A model generated the notes under the pieces. The model did not search any database and was not told where the DNA came from. It saw only the letters and a list, made by a program, of their open reading frames with translations. A DNA stretch of 64,000 bases from Streptomyces mangrovisoli (GTDB taxonomy: Bacteria; Actinomycetota; Actinomycetes; Streptomycetales; Streptomycetaceae). Location: positions 62,001-126,000 of the forward strand of contig NZ_LAVA02000038.1 in the NCBI RefSeq assembly GCF_000974985.2. The letters are read 5' to 3'. Each line of letters opens with the position of its first letter. The stretch's first letter is position 1. This document shows positions 52,549-61,163 of this stretch, piece by piece. The translations under genes and the position numbers were made by a program.

Positions 52549-53883
52549 TCACAGCCGTACGGCCACCAGCGCGATGTCGTCGCGGGCGCCCACGCTGACG
52601 CCCAGGTGCGCCAGCAGCGCGTCGGCCAGGCGTTGCGGGGCCAGCCGGGCGTAGCGGGCGAGGCCCTCGGTGAGGCGTGCCAGGCCCTCGTCGATGTCCT
52701 CGCCCCGGCGCTCGACCAGGCCGTCGGTGTACAGGACCAGGGTGTCGCCGCGGTGGTAGGACTGCACGGCCTGCGGGCGCGGCACGTGCTCGGGCCGTAC
52801 CCCGAGCGGTGGATCGGTGGCCTGGTCCAGCAGGGTGTGGCTGCCGTCGGGGTGCAGCAGGATCGGCGGAAGATGCCCGGCGCAGCTGTAGATGATCAGC
52901 CGGCTGCGGGTGTCGATCATGGCGTCGATCGCGGTGGCCGCCGTCGCGCCCTCCACGGAACGGGCGTACAGGCCGAGGAGTTCGAGCGCCTGGGCCGGTG
53001 AGGCGACGGCCCGGATCGCGGCGCTGAGGGCGCTGCGCAACATGCCCATCACCGTGGCCGCCTTCAGACCGTGCCCGACGACGTCGCCGACCGCCACGGA
53101 GAAGCGGTCCTCGGACAGGTCCGCCACGTCGTACCAGTCACCGCAGACGTTCAGGGACCCCACGGCGGGCAGATAGCGCACGGCGACATCGGGGTGCCGG
53201 GACAGGTCCGGGGAGCGCAGCATGGCCTCCTGAAGGGTGACGGCGACCTGCCGTTCCCGGGCGTGCGCCTGTCTCAGCTCCTCGTTCAGGTGCTGCAACT
53301 CGCGGGCGCGGGCGTAGAGTTCGGCCTCCATCGCCTCTTCACGCCGGGTCAGCTCGTGGCTGCCGGGCAGATCGCGGGAGTGGACGAAGGCGGTGACGTC
53401 CTCGACGCGGTGGATGACGTACCGCACCCCTCCGTCCTCGTCGAGCAACGGCGTGTTCACCGGCGACCACCAGCGCTCCTCGAACTCACCGGGCCGGTCC
53501 GCGACGGGGATGTCGTACCGCTGGAGCACCATCGTGTCCATGCGGCCGGTGGTGAGGACGCGCTGGAGCGAGGCGTTGAGGTTGTGCACGCCGTCGGCCT
53601 CGGGGTTGCCCGGGTTGTCCGGGAAGGCGTCGAAGAGGTACTGCCCCATCAGGTCCTCGCGGCTGCGGCCGGTCACGCGCAGGAACGCCTGGTTGACGTC
53701 GACGATGGTCAGTGCCGGGTCCAGCAGCAGGTTGGCGCTCGGGGTCGCCTGGAAGAGGGCGGCGTAGTCGACGTCGGGACGCATGCCGTGGCCGGGGTCG
53801 GGGCGCATGCCGTGGCCGCCGTCGGGTTGCGCGCCGCGGTCGGTCCCGGGGTGCGTTCCGTGGTCGATGTCGGATTGCGGCAT
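52549..53883 (-). CDS. PAS-domain PP2C-type serine phosphatase (paralogue)
   Basis: A 444-aa protein. After a His/Asp/Gly-rich repetitive N-terminus (residues ~5-35, GHGMRPD units), it has a PAS domain (~40-165), a coiled linker (~175-215) and a PPM/SpoIIE phosphatase domain (~220-444) with GDWYD, GDVVGHG, TDGLVERRGED and terminal DDIALV. It closely resembles the gene at 25272-26501 along most of its length. It probably acts on a phosphorylated anti-sigma antagonist. ATG 53883 has a weak ribosome site (GGCGGGA); it is convergent with the giant gene. Confidence 0.88.
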   Translation of the reverse strand: MPQSDIDHGTHPGTDRGAQPDGGHGMRPDPGHGMRPDVDYAALFQATPSANLLLDPALTIVDVNQAFLRVTGRSREDLMGQYLFDAFPDNPGNPEADGVHNLNASLQRVLTTGRMDTMVLQRYDIPVADRPGEFEERWWSPVNTPLLDEDGGVRYVIHRVEDVTAFVHSRDLPGSHELTRREEAMEAELYARARELQHLNEELRQAHARERQVAVTLQEAMLRSPDLSRHPDVAVRYLPAVGSLNVCGDWYDVADLSEDRFSVAVGDVVGHGLKAATVMGMLRSALSAAIRAVASPAQALELLGLYARSVEGATAATAIDAMIDTRSRLIIYSCAGHLPPILLHPDGSHTLLDQATDPPLGVRPEHVPRPQAVQSYHRGDTLVLYTDGLVERRGEDIDEGLARLTEGLARYARLAPQRLADALLAHLGVSVGARDDIALVAVRL

Positions 53884-54144
53884 GTGCTGTCCCGCCCGTC
53901 TGGCGAACCGGCCGTTGCGTCCCCCTGGCGCCATTGTCCACCGGGTCCCCGCAGGTCCGCCCGGCCACGGGCTCGACGGGAGGGTCCCGGTGCACCGGTG
54001 GCGGCCGGGGGCGGGGAGTCCCGGTCCGGCCTCACCTGTCGGCCCACCGTCACCCTTCCCGGGTGAGGACGGCGTGCGTCGGCGAGGGCAGCCTCGTGAT
54101 GAGCGGCTGTGTGCAGCAGCCACCTCAGGAACGGAGATTCCGCC

Positions 54145-54564
54145 ATGACCACCACCGCACCATCTCACCACCGGTCGCCCGGCACGATGGCCGCGGCCAC
54201 CGGTCTGACGCTGTTCGCAGCGGTGATGCTGATGATCGCCGGAGTGCTGGACATCTTCCGGGGCATCATGGCGATCGCCAACGACGACGTCTTCGTCAAC
54301 ACGCCGAACTACGTCTTCAAGTTCGATCTGACCAGCTGGGGCTGGATCCACCTGGTGCTCGGCGCCCTCGCCGTCATCGTGAGCGTCGGCCTGTTCTCGG
54401 TGTCCACCTGGGCCCGGGTCGCCGGCGTGGGCATCGCCGCGCTGCTGGTCGTGGCGAACTTCCTGTCCATCCCGTACTACCCGGTCTGGTCGCTGACGCT
54501 GATCGCGCTGTACGGCTTCATCATCTGGGCGCTGTGCGTGGTCAAGCCGGACTCGGAGACCTGA
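54145..54564 (+). CDS. DUF7144-like four-TM membrane protein
   Basis: A 139-aa membrane protein with four predicted helices: residues ~18-38, 68-86, 88-112 and 114-133. The conserved-looking segments are DIFRGIMAI and the W-G-W-I-H-L-V-L-G-A motif, typical of a small actinobacterial family of unknown function (DUF7144 as I recall). ATG 54145 follows GGAACGGAG. A long perfect hairpin lies downstream. Confidence 0.78.
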   Translation: MTTTAPSHHRSPGTMAAATGLTLFAAVMLMIAGVLDIFRGIMAIANDDVFVNTPNYVFKFDLTSWGWIHLVLGALAVIVSVGLFSVSTWARVAGVGIAALLVVANFLSIPYYPVWSLTLIALYGFIIWALCVVKPDSET

Positions 54565-54616
54565 GAGCCAGGCGGGTGACGGGCGAGTCCGCAAGGGGTG
54601 CCGGATTCGCCCGTAC

Positions 54617-54684
54617 GGCTCTCTCGGCGTGCCTTCTGCCCCGTGCGCGGAGGGAATAGGGGCAGAAGGCACGCCGAGAGAGCC
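54617..54684. terminator. Perfect 26-bp inverted repeat, 16-base loop
   Basis: The arms 54617-54642 and 54659-54684 are perfectly complementary for 26 bp. The hairpin ends 11 bases before the ATG of the next gene and may mask its ribosome site region (GGAGGG just after the stem). It can terminate transcription of the upstream gene or attenuate the downstream one; no T-run follows. Confidence 0.8.
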
Positions 54685-54695
54685 GGAGGGCCCTC

Positions 54696-56039
54696 ATGAG
54701 CTCCCCGCACGAGCCAGAACCCAGTCCCGCGCCCGGCGGCGGAGCAGCCGGCCGGGACGCGTCCGCGTCCGGGTCCGCGAAGGGCGGGGGCGGATCGACG
54801 GGCACGCGGATCCTGCGCAACACGGCGTCGGCGATCCTCATCGTCCTCACCTGCGTCCTCGTTCCGGTCGCCCTGCTCGCCACCTGGGTGCACGACATCG
54901 CGCTGGACACCGACCGGTACGTCTCCACGGTGGCGCCGCTCGCCACCGACCCCGATGTGCAGGACGCCGCGGTCCACCGGCTGACCGAGGCCGCGGACGT
55001 GAAGGTGGACGGCGAGAAGGCCGCCGCGGACCTCGCGTCCTGGCTCCGGTCGCAGGGCCTGCCGCCGACGGCGGCCGCCGCCGTCAAGGGGCTCGGCCCG
55101 CAGCTGGATTCGGCCGTCGACAGCGCCGTACAGAAGATCGCCACCAGGATCGTGCACAGCGACGCGTTCGCGACGGTCTGGAAGAACGCCAACCGCTCCG
55201 CCCACAGCGCGGTCGTGCACGCGCTCACCGGCCGGGGCCGCGGTTCGGTCGAGGTCAACGGCGGCACGGTCACCCTCGACGTCGGAACCGCGGTGGAACA
55301 GCTCAAGTCCCAGCTGGTCGCCGCCGGTCTCAGCCCGGCGAAGGCGATCCCCACGGTGAACAAGGAGTTCGTGCTGTTCCAGTCCGACCAGCTGGCCAAG
55401 GCCCGTACGGGCGCCCGGCTGCTGGACGACATCGGCAACTGGCTCCCGATCATCGTCGTGCTCATCGGCGTCGCGGGGGTCTTTCTCGCCCACCACCGGC
55501 GACGCGCCCTCGCCCGCACCGCGCTGGGCGCCGCGTTCGCCTGTCTGGTCGTCTCGATCGCGCTGGTCGTCGCACGCCACTACTACCTCGACCACCTGCC
55601 GGCCCAGGTGCAGTCCCATGCGGCCGCCGCGTCGATCTTCGACACGCTGGTGCGCTTCCTGAAGGTGAGCCTGCGCACGGCCATCGTGCTGGGCGTGGTG
55701 ATCGCGATCGGCGCGTACCTGATCGGTCCGGGCCGGGTGCCGGTCGCGATCCGCGGGGCGAGCGACCGCACCGCCGACTCCGCCGCGAACTGGGCGTACG
55801 CGCACGACGTGCACACCGGGAGGGCGGGCGTGTGGGCGGACCGGTACCGCAAGTGGATCGCCCTCGGCGCGCTGCTGGTGATCGCGCTGGTGTTCGCGCT
55901 GTGGAACCACCCGACGGTCCTGACGATCCTGCTCCTGGTCCTGATCCTGCTGGCGGTGCTGGCCCTGCTGGCCCTGCTGGCCGCCTCCGGCCGGGCCACG
56001 CAGCTCGACGAGCACCGGGCGGACCCCTCGCACGGGTGA
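54696..56039 (+). CDS. Integral membrane protein, unknown function
   Basis: A 447-aa protein with a disordered Pro/Gly/Ser N-terminus (~1-35) and a long outer loop of about 200 residues between the first helix (~43-67) and later helices (~250-268, 273-292, 322-345, 385-430). The outer loop contains two short helical repeats (DVQDAAVHRLTEAADVKV). Actinobacterial proteins of this type are annotated as hypothetical. ATG 54696 lies 11 bases after the 26-bp hairpin. The last codons belong to a duplicated 26-bp sequence. Confidence 0.8.
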   Translation: MSSPHEPEPSPAPGGGAAGRDASASGSAKGGGGSTGTRILRNTASAILIVLTCVLVPVALLATWVHDIALDTDRYVSTVAPLATDPDVQDAAVHRLTEAADVKVDGEKAAADLASWLRSQGLPPTAAAAVKGLGPQLDSAVDSAVQKIATRIVHSDAFATVWKNANRSAHSAVVHALTGRGRGSVEVNGGTVTLDVGTAVEQLKSQLVAAGLSPAKAIPTVNKEFVLFQSDQLAKARTGARLLDDIGNWLPIIVVLIGVAGVFLAHHRRRALARTALGAAFACLVVSIALVVARHYYLDHLPAQVQSHAAAASIFDTLVRFLKVSLRTAIVLGVVIAIGAYLIGPGRVPVAIRGASDRTADSAANWAYAHDVHTGRAGVWADRYRKWIALGALLVIALVFALWNHPTVLTILLLVLILLAVLALLALLAASGRATQLDEHRADPSHG

Positions 56040-56080
56040 CCGCCACGCCGGGAACACCGGGCGGACCCCTCGCACGGGTG
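56013..56080. repeat. 26-bp perfect direct repeat spanning a stop codon
   Basis: Copies at 56013-56038 and 56055-56080, 42 bases apart. The first encodes the C-terminus of the membrane protein; the second is in the non-coding gap, showing a recent duplication. Confidence 0.85.
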
Positions 56081-56428
56081 GCCAGCACACCGCCCGCACC
56101 GGCACACCACCCGCCACGGGTGATGCCGGGGCCCGGAGGCGCCCTTCGGGGCCGTCGGCGCGGGGGGTCGCGCGGCGCCGGGCACCGCGCCTTCTCGCGC
56201 GTCCCGACGACTCGACCCGCGTCCCGCCGACTTCACCACGCGCGGGTGCGCGGCGCGCCGTGACGGCCCCGCGACACCGCCCGGCGGCGGCCCCGGTGCG
56301 GGCGTCGCGGCAGGCCACCCGCACGGGGTGATCCCGGCGCGGCGGGCCGGGGGGCACCGTGGACAGCGTCAGGTCCGCTCCCCCACCCCGCCCACCCAGC
56401 GGTGGCGGATCGTCCCCGGGAGGCTCTT
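56081..56428. other. GC-rich gap without gene
   Basis: No convincing coding or regulatory feature was found between the duplicated repeat and the SHOCT protein start. Confidence 0.5.
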
Positions 56429-56836
56429 GTGTCCGGTTACCCGCTGCTCGACGTCTTCGTGACGATGCTCTGGTTCTTCCTGTGGGTGATGTGGTTCGCG
56501 TTGCTGTTCCGCGTCATCGTCGACGTGTTCCGGGACGACTCGCTCAGCGGCTGGGCGAAGGCCGGCTGGACGGTGTTCGTCTGCCTGCTGCCGTTCCTCG
56601 GCATCTTCGTCTACCTGATCGCACGCGGCCGGGGCATGGGCGAACGGACCCTACGCGAGGCGCAGCAGCGCGACGCGGCGTTCCGCAGCTATGTGCAGGG
56701 CGCGGCGGCCGAGGCTCCCGCCACCGGGCCGTCCAGGGCGGACGAGCTGGCCAGGCTCGCGGGTCTGCACGAGCACGGTGACCTCACCGACGCGGAGTAC
56801 GAGACGGCCAAGGCCAAGGTGCTCACCGCCGCCTGA
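56429..56836 (+). CDS. PLD-nuclease-N-like/SHOCT-domain membrane protein
   Basis: A 135-aa protein with two membrane helices (~8-32 and ~46-65) forming a PLDc-N-like module (W-F-F-L-W-V-M-W-F and V-C-L-L-P-F-L-G-I-F), followed by a short SHOCT-like helical domain at the C-terminus (ADELARLAGLHEHGDLTDAEY). Such proteins are common in actinobacteria, and a role in membrane-associated binding has been proposed. GTG 56429 follows GGGAGG (56418-56423). Confidence 0.85.
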   Translation: MSGYPLLDVFVTMLWFFLWVMWFALLFRVIVDVFRDDSLSGWAKAGWTVFVCLLPFLGIFVYLIARGRGMGERTLREAQQRDAAFRSYVQGAAAEAPATGPSRADELARLAGLHEHGDLTDAEYETAKAKVLTAA

Positions 56837-56982
56837 CCGGCGGGGCCGGACGCCGGGTGTGCATCCGCCCGCGATGCGGGCACTCGCAGACGCGCACCCG
56901 GCTCCGCCCGGCCCTCAGGGGCGATGCGCCAGGCGCGCAGGAGAGACGACCGAGAGTCACGACTCCCGAGAGAAGCGTCCAC

Positions 56983-57180
56983 ATGCACTACGAGATCCGT
57001 GTCGACGGACACATGTCGGAGACGCTGACGAAAGCGTTCCCGGAGCTGGACAGCTTCGTCGTGCCTCACCAGACCGTGCTGGTCGGCCAGGTCACCGACG
57101 AGGCGCACCTGTACGGGTTGCTGGCCCGCTGCCAGAACCTGGGGCTGCACGTCATCGAGATGCGGCGGCTGCCGGAGTGA
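56983..57180 (+). CDS. Small conserved-looking protein, 65 aa
   Basis: A 65-aa protein without signal peptide. The order strand (HYEIRVDGHM) - helix (SETLTKAFP) - strands (FVVPHQTVLVGQV) - helix (DEAHLYGLLARCQNLG) - strand (HVIEMRRL) suggests a ferredoxin-like fold. I recall similar short proteins in other Streptomyces genomes, without function. ATG 56983 has a modest ribosome site (GAGAGAAG). Isolated between two unrelated genes. Confidence 0.72.
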   Translation: MHYEIRVDGHMSETLTKAFPELDSFVVPHQTVLVGQVTDEAHLYGLLARCQNLGLHVIEMRRLPE

Positions 57181-57366
57181 GCACGCAGAGCGACGTCACC
57201 GGCGTCGCCACCCGGGCGAGACCCCGCCGGGCCGGACGGCCCGCCGGGGCCGCGAGGACGGGCGCCGCGGGGACGGCCGGGCGAGGACCGGCGCCCGGAG
57301 GATGCGCGACGGAGGTGACCGCCGCGCGAGGACCCGCGGCGGTGGTGCCGGGTACGCGGTGACCGG

Positions 57367-60063
57367 CTACGGGAGCAGCTTCAGCTCCCGGGCCCGCCGT
57401 ACGGCCTCGCCGCGCCGGGTCACCGCGAGCTTGCGGTAGATGCTCTTCAGATGCGTCTTGACGGTGTTGACCGAGAGGTAGAGGTCGGCGGCTATCTCCT
57501 CGGTCGACATCATCTGCGCCAGGCGTTCGAGCACCTCGTGCTCGCGCTCGCTGAGGTCTTCGACCACGACGGGCGCCCGGTTCTGCGCCGCCTCGGCCGG
57601 CGACGGCCCGGCCTCGCGGGGGCGCCCCGCGAGGGAGACCGGCAGCCAGGTGTGCCCGCGGGTGAGCTGGGGCCGCTGCCGCAGCAGGGGCCGCAGCCAG
57701 GGGCCCGCCTCCAGGAAGGGCAGCAGCAGCCGTTCCGGGCGCGCCTGGTGCAGGGCCCGCGCGACCAGCCGCTGAGCGGTGCCGTCGTCGCCCAGCAGCT
57801 CCGCGGCGCGGGCCCGTGCCAGCAGCGCCCGTACGGTGATCGCCGGGCCGTCGTGCGGGCCGGCGGGCAGCCCGTCGAGCAGCGTGGCCGCCGCCTCGGG
57901 CGCGCCACAGGCGAGCTGGACGCAGGCCGCGGCCACCACGCTCGACGTGCCGTCGGCGGGGTGTTCCTCGAAGACGCGCGCCGCCGCCCGGGGGCGGCCC
58001 GCGGCGAGGTGCGCGGAGGCCGCGGCCACGGCGCCGCGCTCGCGCACCCACGGCGACGGCTCGACGACGGTGGAGGGCTTCTCCAGGTCGACCAGCGTGT
58101 GCAGGGCGCCTTCGGGGTCGCCCTGGGCCAGCCGCAGCCGGGCCCGGATCAGGGCCAGCGCGGCGGTGTACAGGGGGTCGTGCGGGGCGGCCGACGAGTC
58201 CGCCGCCTGGTCGAGGTGGTCGCGTGCCGTGCCCGGATCACCGCGGTCCAGGTCCACGGCGGCCAGCACGAGCCGGGCCATGCCGGTGCGGGCGGCGGGC
58301 GGCAGGCCGGAGCGCTCGGCCTCGGCGACGGCGTTGCGGGCGTGCTGCTCGGCCCGTCCGGGCCAGCCGAGCAGCAGGTCGAGCAGGGCCAGCCGGCTCA
58401 GGCACTCGTGTCGCGGGAAGGCGGTGGCGGAGCCCGGGTCGCTCTGCATGGCGGCCGTCAGCGCGGTCCGGGCGGCGTCGAAACGGCCCGCCCACAGCTG
58501 GGCCGAGCCCAGGTCGGTGAGCATCAGCGCGGGCAGTTCGGGGTGCTGGGCGAGCCGGTCGGCGGGCAGGGCGAGACGGGCCGCCTCGGCCTCCAGCGCG
58601 GCCGTCTCGGCGAGGTCGGCGGAGCCGGTCATGCGGGCGGCCAGGACGCGCAGCAGCGCACAGCTGAACCGCCGGGCCTCGGAGGTGCCGGCGCCGTCCT
58701 TGCGCAGCTCCGTCTCGGCGCGGGTCAGGTGGGCGATGCCGCGCTCGACGGCGCCGCCGGCCAGTTCGCGGGCCGCGCGCACGAGGTCGACGGCGGGCCC
58801 GGAGGCGTCGGGTGTCATCCGGGCGAACAGCGCGACCAGCCGGTCCGCGTCGAGGCCGGTGAGCAGCCTGCCGATGGCCAGGTCCTCGACGAGCCGGTCG
58901 GCGGCGAGCTGCCAGTCGCCCGCGTCGGCGGCGTGCGGCAGCGCCTCGCCGAGCAGGCCGGCCTCGCTGAGCCGGTGGGCGGCGGTGCGGTGCAGTTCGG
59001 CTTCGAGTCCGGGCTCCCGCACCCGCAGGTGGACGCGGAGGATCTCCGCGAACAGCGGGTGGATGCGGTACCAGGAGTGGCCGGTGGACTCGACGAAGGC
59101 GTTGGCGCGCTGGAGCCCGGCGAGGACGGTCTCGGCGTCGTCGCGGCCGGTGAGCGCGTTGGCGAGGTCGGGGTGGATCCGGTCGAGGATGCTGCTGCGC
59201 AGCAGCAGGTCCTGGGTGGCGGGCGGCTGGGCGTCGAGCACCTCGGCGAGCAGGAAGTCGGCGAGGATGCTCTGGCCGGCCTCGAAGTCCTTGAGGAAGG
59301 TCTCGGGCTGGTCGGCCTGTTCGGCGGCGAGGATGCACAGCCGCAGCCCGGCGGCCCAGCCGCCGGTGCGCTCGTTCAGGGCGCGGATGCCGTCCTGGGA
59401 GAGGTCCATGCCGTGCCGGTCGAGCAGCTCGGCGGTCTCCTCCGGGCGGAAGGCGAGGTCGGCGCTGCGGATGTCGGTGACCTCGCCGGCAGCCCGGTAG
59501 CGGTGCAGCGGCAGCAGCGGCTCCGTACGGGTGACGAGGACCAGGCGCAGCCCGCCGTCCGAGTGCCGCAGCACGAACTGGAGCTCGTCGGCGAGCTCGG
59601 CGGAGGAGGCGACGCGGTCGAACTCGTCGAGGACGAGCACCACCGGTTCGTCGCCGTCGCTGAGCCGGGCCGCGAGCCGGGCCAGCAGGGAGTGGTCCAC
59701 CTCGCCGGGGCGGGCGGGGGTGCCGATGTCGTCGGGCGACGCGAGGCCGTGGTGGCGCAGGGTCTCCAGGACGTACGTCCAGAACACGCCCGGCCCGTTG
59801 TCCTCCTGCTCCACCGCCAGCCACGCCGTCCGGCCCGGCACGTCGAGGGTGCTGATCCAGTCCGCGACCAACAGCGTCTTGCCCGCTCCCGCCGCTCCGT
59901 TGACCAGGGTCAGCGGGCCCCGCACGCCTTGGGTGAGCCGCTCGATCAGCCGTGGCCGCCGCACATAGGTCGGCGGCAGCACGGGACGGCTGAACCGCGC
60001 CGCCAGCAGCGGGTCACCGCTCGGTGTGAGGGAGGCGGAAGGAGACTCCTTTGTATCGCCCAC
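57367..60063 (-). CDS. LAL-type LuxR-family transcriptional regulator
   Basis: An 898-aa large ATP-binding regulator of the LuxR (MalT-like) family. The Walker A loop is G56-AAGAGK-T63 and Walker B is VVLVLDEFD near residue 140. Residues ~330-800 form tetratricopeptide-like helical repeats for signal sensing. The C-terminal LuxR helix-turn-helix (LSEREHEVLERLAQMMSTEE to SIYRKLAVTRR) lies at about 830-895. Such regulators activate pathway genes. GTG 60063 follows GAGG about 8 bases upstream; longer in-frame extension is rejected. The neighbouring genes give no clear target. Confidence 0.9.
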   Translation of the reverse strand: MGDTKESPSASLTPSGDPLLAARFSRPVLPPTYVRRPRLIERLTQGVRGPLTLVNGAAGAGKTLLVADWISTLDVPGRTAWLAVEQEDNGPGVFWTYVLETLRHHGLASPDDIGTPARPGEVDHSLLARLAARLSDGDEPVVLVLDEFDRVASSAELADELQFVLRHSDGGLRLVLVTRTEPLLPLHRYRAAGEVTDIRSADLAFRPEETAELLDRHGMDLSQDGIRALNERTGGWAAGLRLCILAAEQADQPETFLKDFEAGQSILADFLLAEVLDAQPPATQDLLLRSSILDRIHPDLANALTGRDDAETVLAGLQRANAFVESTGHSWYRIHPLFAEILRVHLRVREPGLEAELHRTAAHRLSEAGLLGEALPHAADAGDWQLAADRLVEDLAIGRLLTGLDADRLVALFARMTPDASGPAVDLVRAARELAGGAVERGIAHLTRAETELRKDGAGTSEARRFSCALLRVLAARMTGSADLAETAALEAEAARLALPADRLAQHPELPALMLTDLGSAQLWAGRFDAARTALTAAMQSDPGSATAFPRHECLSRLALLDLLLGWPGRAEQHARNAVAEAERSGLPPAARTGMARLVLAAVDLDRGDPGTARDHLDQAADSSAAPHDPLYTAALALIRARLRLAQGDPEGALHTLVDLEKPSTVVEPSPWVRERGAVAAASAHLAAGRPRAAARVFEEHPADGTSSVVAAACVQLACGAPEAAATLLDGLPAGPHDGPAITVRALLARARAAELLGDDGTAQRLVARALHQARPERLLLPFLEAGPWLRPLLRQRPQLTRGHTWLPVSLAGRPREAGPSPAEAAQNRAPVVVEDLSEREHEVLERLAQMMSTEEIAADLYLSVNTVKTHLKSIYRKLAVTRRGEAVRRARELKLLP

Positions 60064-60154
60064 GCCTTGATCCTCACCCGCCGCGGGGGAGCCCGCAACG
60101 GCGGACGGCCGCGGCCGCGCGGGCGGTGCGCGCCCGGCCCCCGGCGCGGGCCCG

Positions 60155-60242
60155 GCCACTCCCGCTCGCGGGCCCTGCCACTCGCCCTCGCAGGCCCTGC
60201 CACTCGCCCTCGCAGGCCCGGCTACTCGCCGTCGTAGGCCCG
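60155..60242. repeat. 22-bp tandem repeat, four units, at 3' end of VOC gene
   Basis: Units 60155-60176, 60177-60198, 60199-60220 and 60221-60242. The last overlaps the final codons and stop of the VOC gene on the minus strand, so the others look like copies of that gene end. Confidence 0.85.
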
Positions 60243-60704
60243 GCGCAGTGCGGCCATGTCCAGCTTTCCCATGGCGAACATGGCCTTGCTGGTGCGGGCG
60301 GCCTTCTCCGGGTCCGGGTCGGTGACCAGTTCGAGGAGCTCGTCCGGGACGACCTGCCAGGACACGCCGTACTTGTCCTTGAGCCAGCCGCAGGGGCCGG
60401 GCTCGCCGCCGTCCTCGGTGAGCTTGGCCCAGTAGAGGTCGACCTCGGCCTGGTCGGCGCAGTGGATCTGGAAGGAGATCGCCTCGCTGAAGGTGAACTG
60501 CGGGCCGCCGTTGAGCCCGACGAAGCTCTGGCCGTCGATGAAGAACTCGACGGCCATGACGGATCCGGCGGGGCCCGGTCCGGCCTCGCTGAAGCGGCCG
60601 ATCCGCCCGATCCGCGAGTTCTTGAAGACGGAGACGTAGTACTCGGCGGCCTCCTCGGCCTGGCCGTCGAACCAGAGACAGGTGGTGAAGGCGCTGGTGG
60701 GCAT
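60222..60704 (-). CDS. VOC-family protein, PhnB-like
   Basis: A 160-aa single VOC/PhnB-type protein. It shows the N-terminal T-x-C-L-W-F-D-G-Q-A-E-E-A-A-x-Y-Y motif, the F-I-D-G-Q-x-F-x-x-L-N-G-G strand and the G-x-C-G-W-x-K-D-x-Y-G-V-S-W-Q-V-V-P end typical of the family (often mislabelled 3-demethylubiquinone methyltransferase). Ligand unknown. ATG 60704 follows AGGAGGT with 5 bases spacing; earlier ATG 60728 has none. The 22-bp tandem repeat begins inside its 3' end. Confidence 0.88.
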   Translation of the reverse strand: MPTSAFTTCLWFDGQAEEAAEYYVSVFKNSRIGRIGRFSEAGPGPAGSVMAVEFFIDGQSFVGLNGGPQFTFSEAISFQIHCADQAEVDLYWAKLTEDGGEPGPCGWLKDKYGVSWQVVPDELLELVTDPDPEKAARTSKAMFAMGKLDMAALRRAYDGE

Positions 60705-61163
60705 GGGGACCTCCTGGCTGGGTGGCACGGTGGTTCAGTCACGGATACAGACCGATCCTCCCCACGGAACTCATCGCACCGCCCCTCCTGTCCACCCTCC
60801 AGCGCACAGTGCGCCCCCGAAGGGGCGTGGGGTGGTGCGCGACCGGCCACGAGGGCGCGGCGGCGGCAGGACAACCCGATCCGCCCCCGTCAGCGGAGCG
60901 CCTGGCATCGCGCCCATGACGACGTCGTCCGCGCCCGCCGGCATCCGCCCCTTCCGTCACGGGCCGCGCCGCCGCGCCGGCCGCCGTGGCGCCGGGCCGG
61001 GCGGGCAGTCGCGCGGGGCGGGCGGGCAGCTTCGCCCCTGGCGAATCTGCCGCGGGCAGAGCGGACTCCTCCTGGGGCCGGCCGGAGCCGACAGTGGAGG
61101 CGACGGCATCCACCGGGCCGCCCGGACACCGCGGACCGGCCCCGGACTCGACGAGGAGCACCC
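60705..61163. other. Regulatory gap before clpP3 clpP4
   Basis: A 459-bp region. It holds a degenerate relative of the dispersed palindromic element (about 60808-60855) and the TTCGC-N5-GCGAA site at 61031-61045. No gene is supported. Confidence 0.5.
61031..61045. promoter_or_regulatory. PopR/ClgR-like operator TTCGC-N5-GCGAA
   Basis: A perfect 5-bp inverted repeat with 5-base spacer lies 119 bases before clpP3. It resembles the published ClgR box (GTTCGCY-N5-GCG) used to control Streptomyces clp genes, with one base less between the half-sites. The popR gene downstream encodes the probable binder. Confidence 0.55.
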
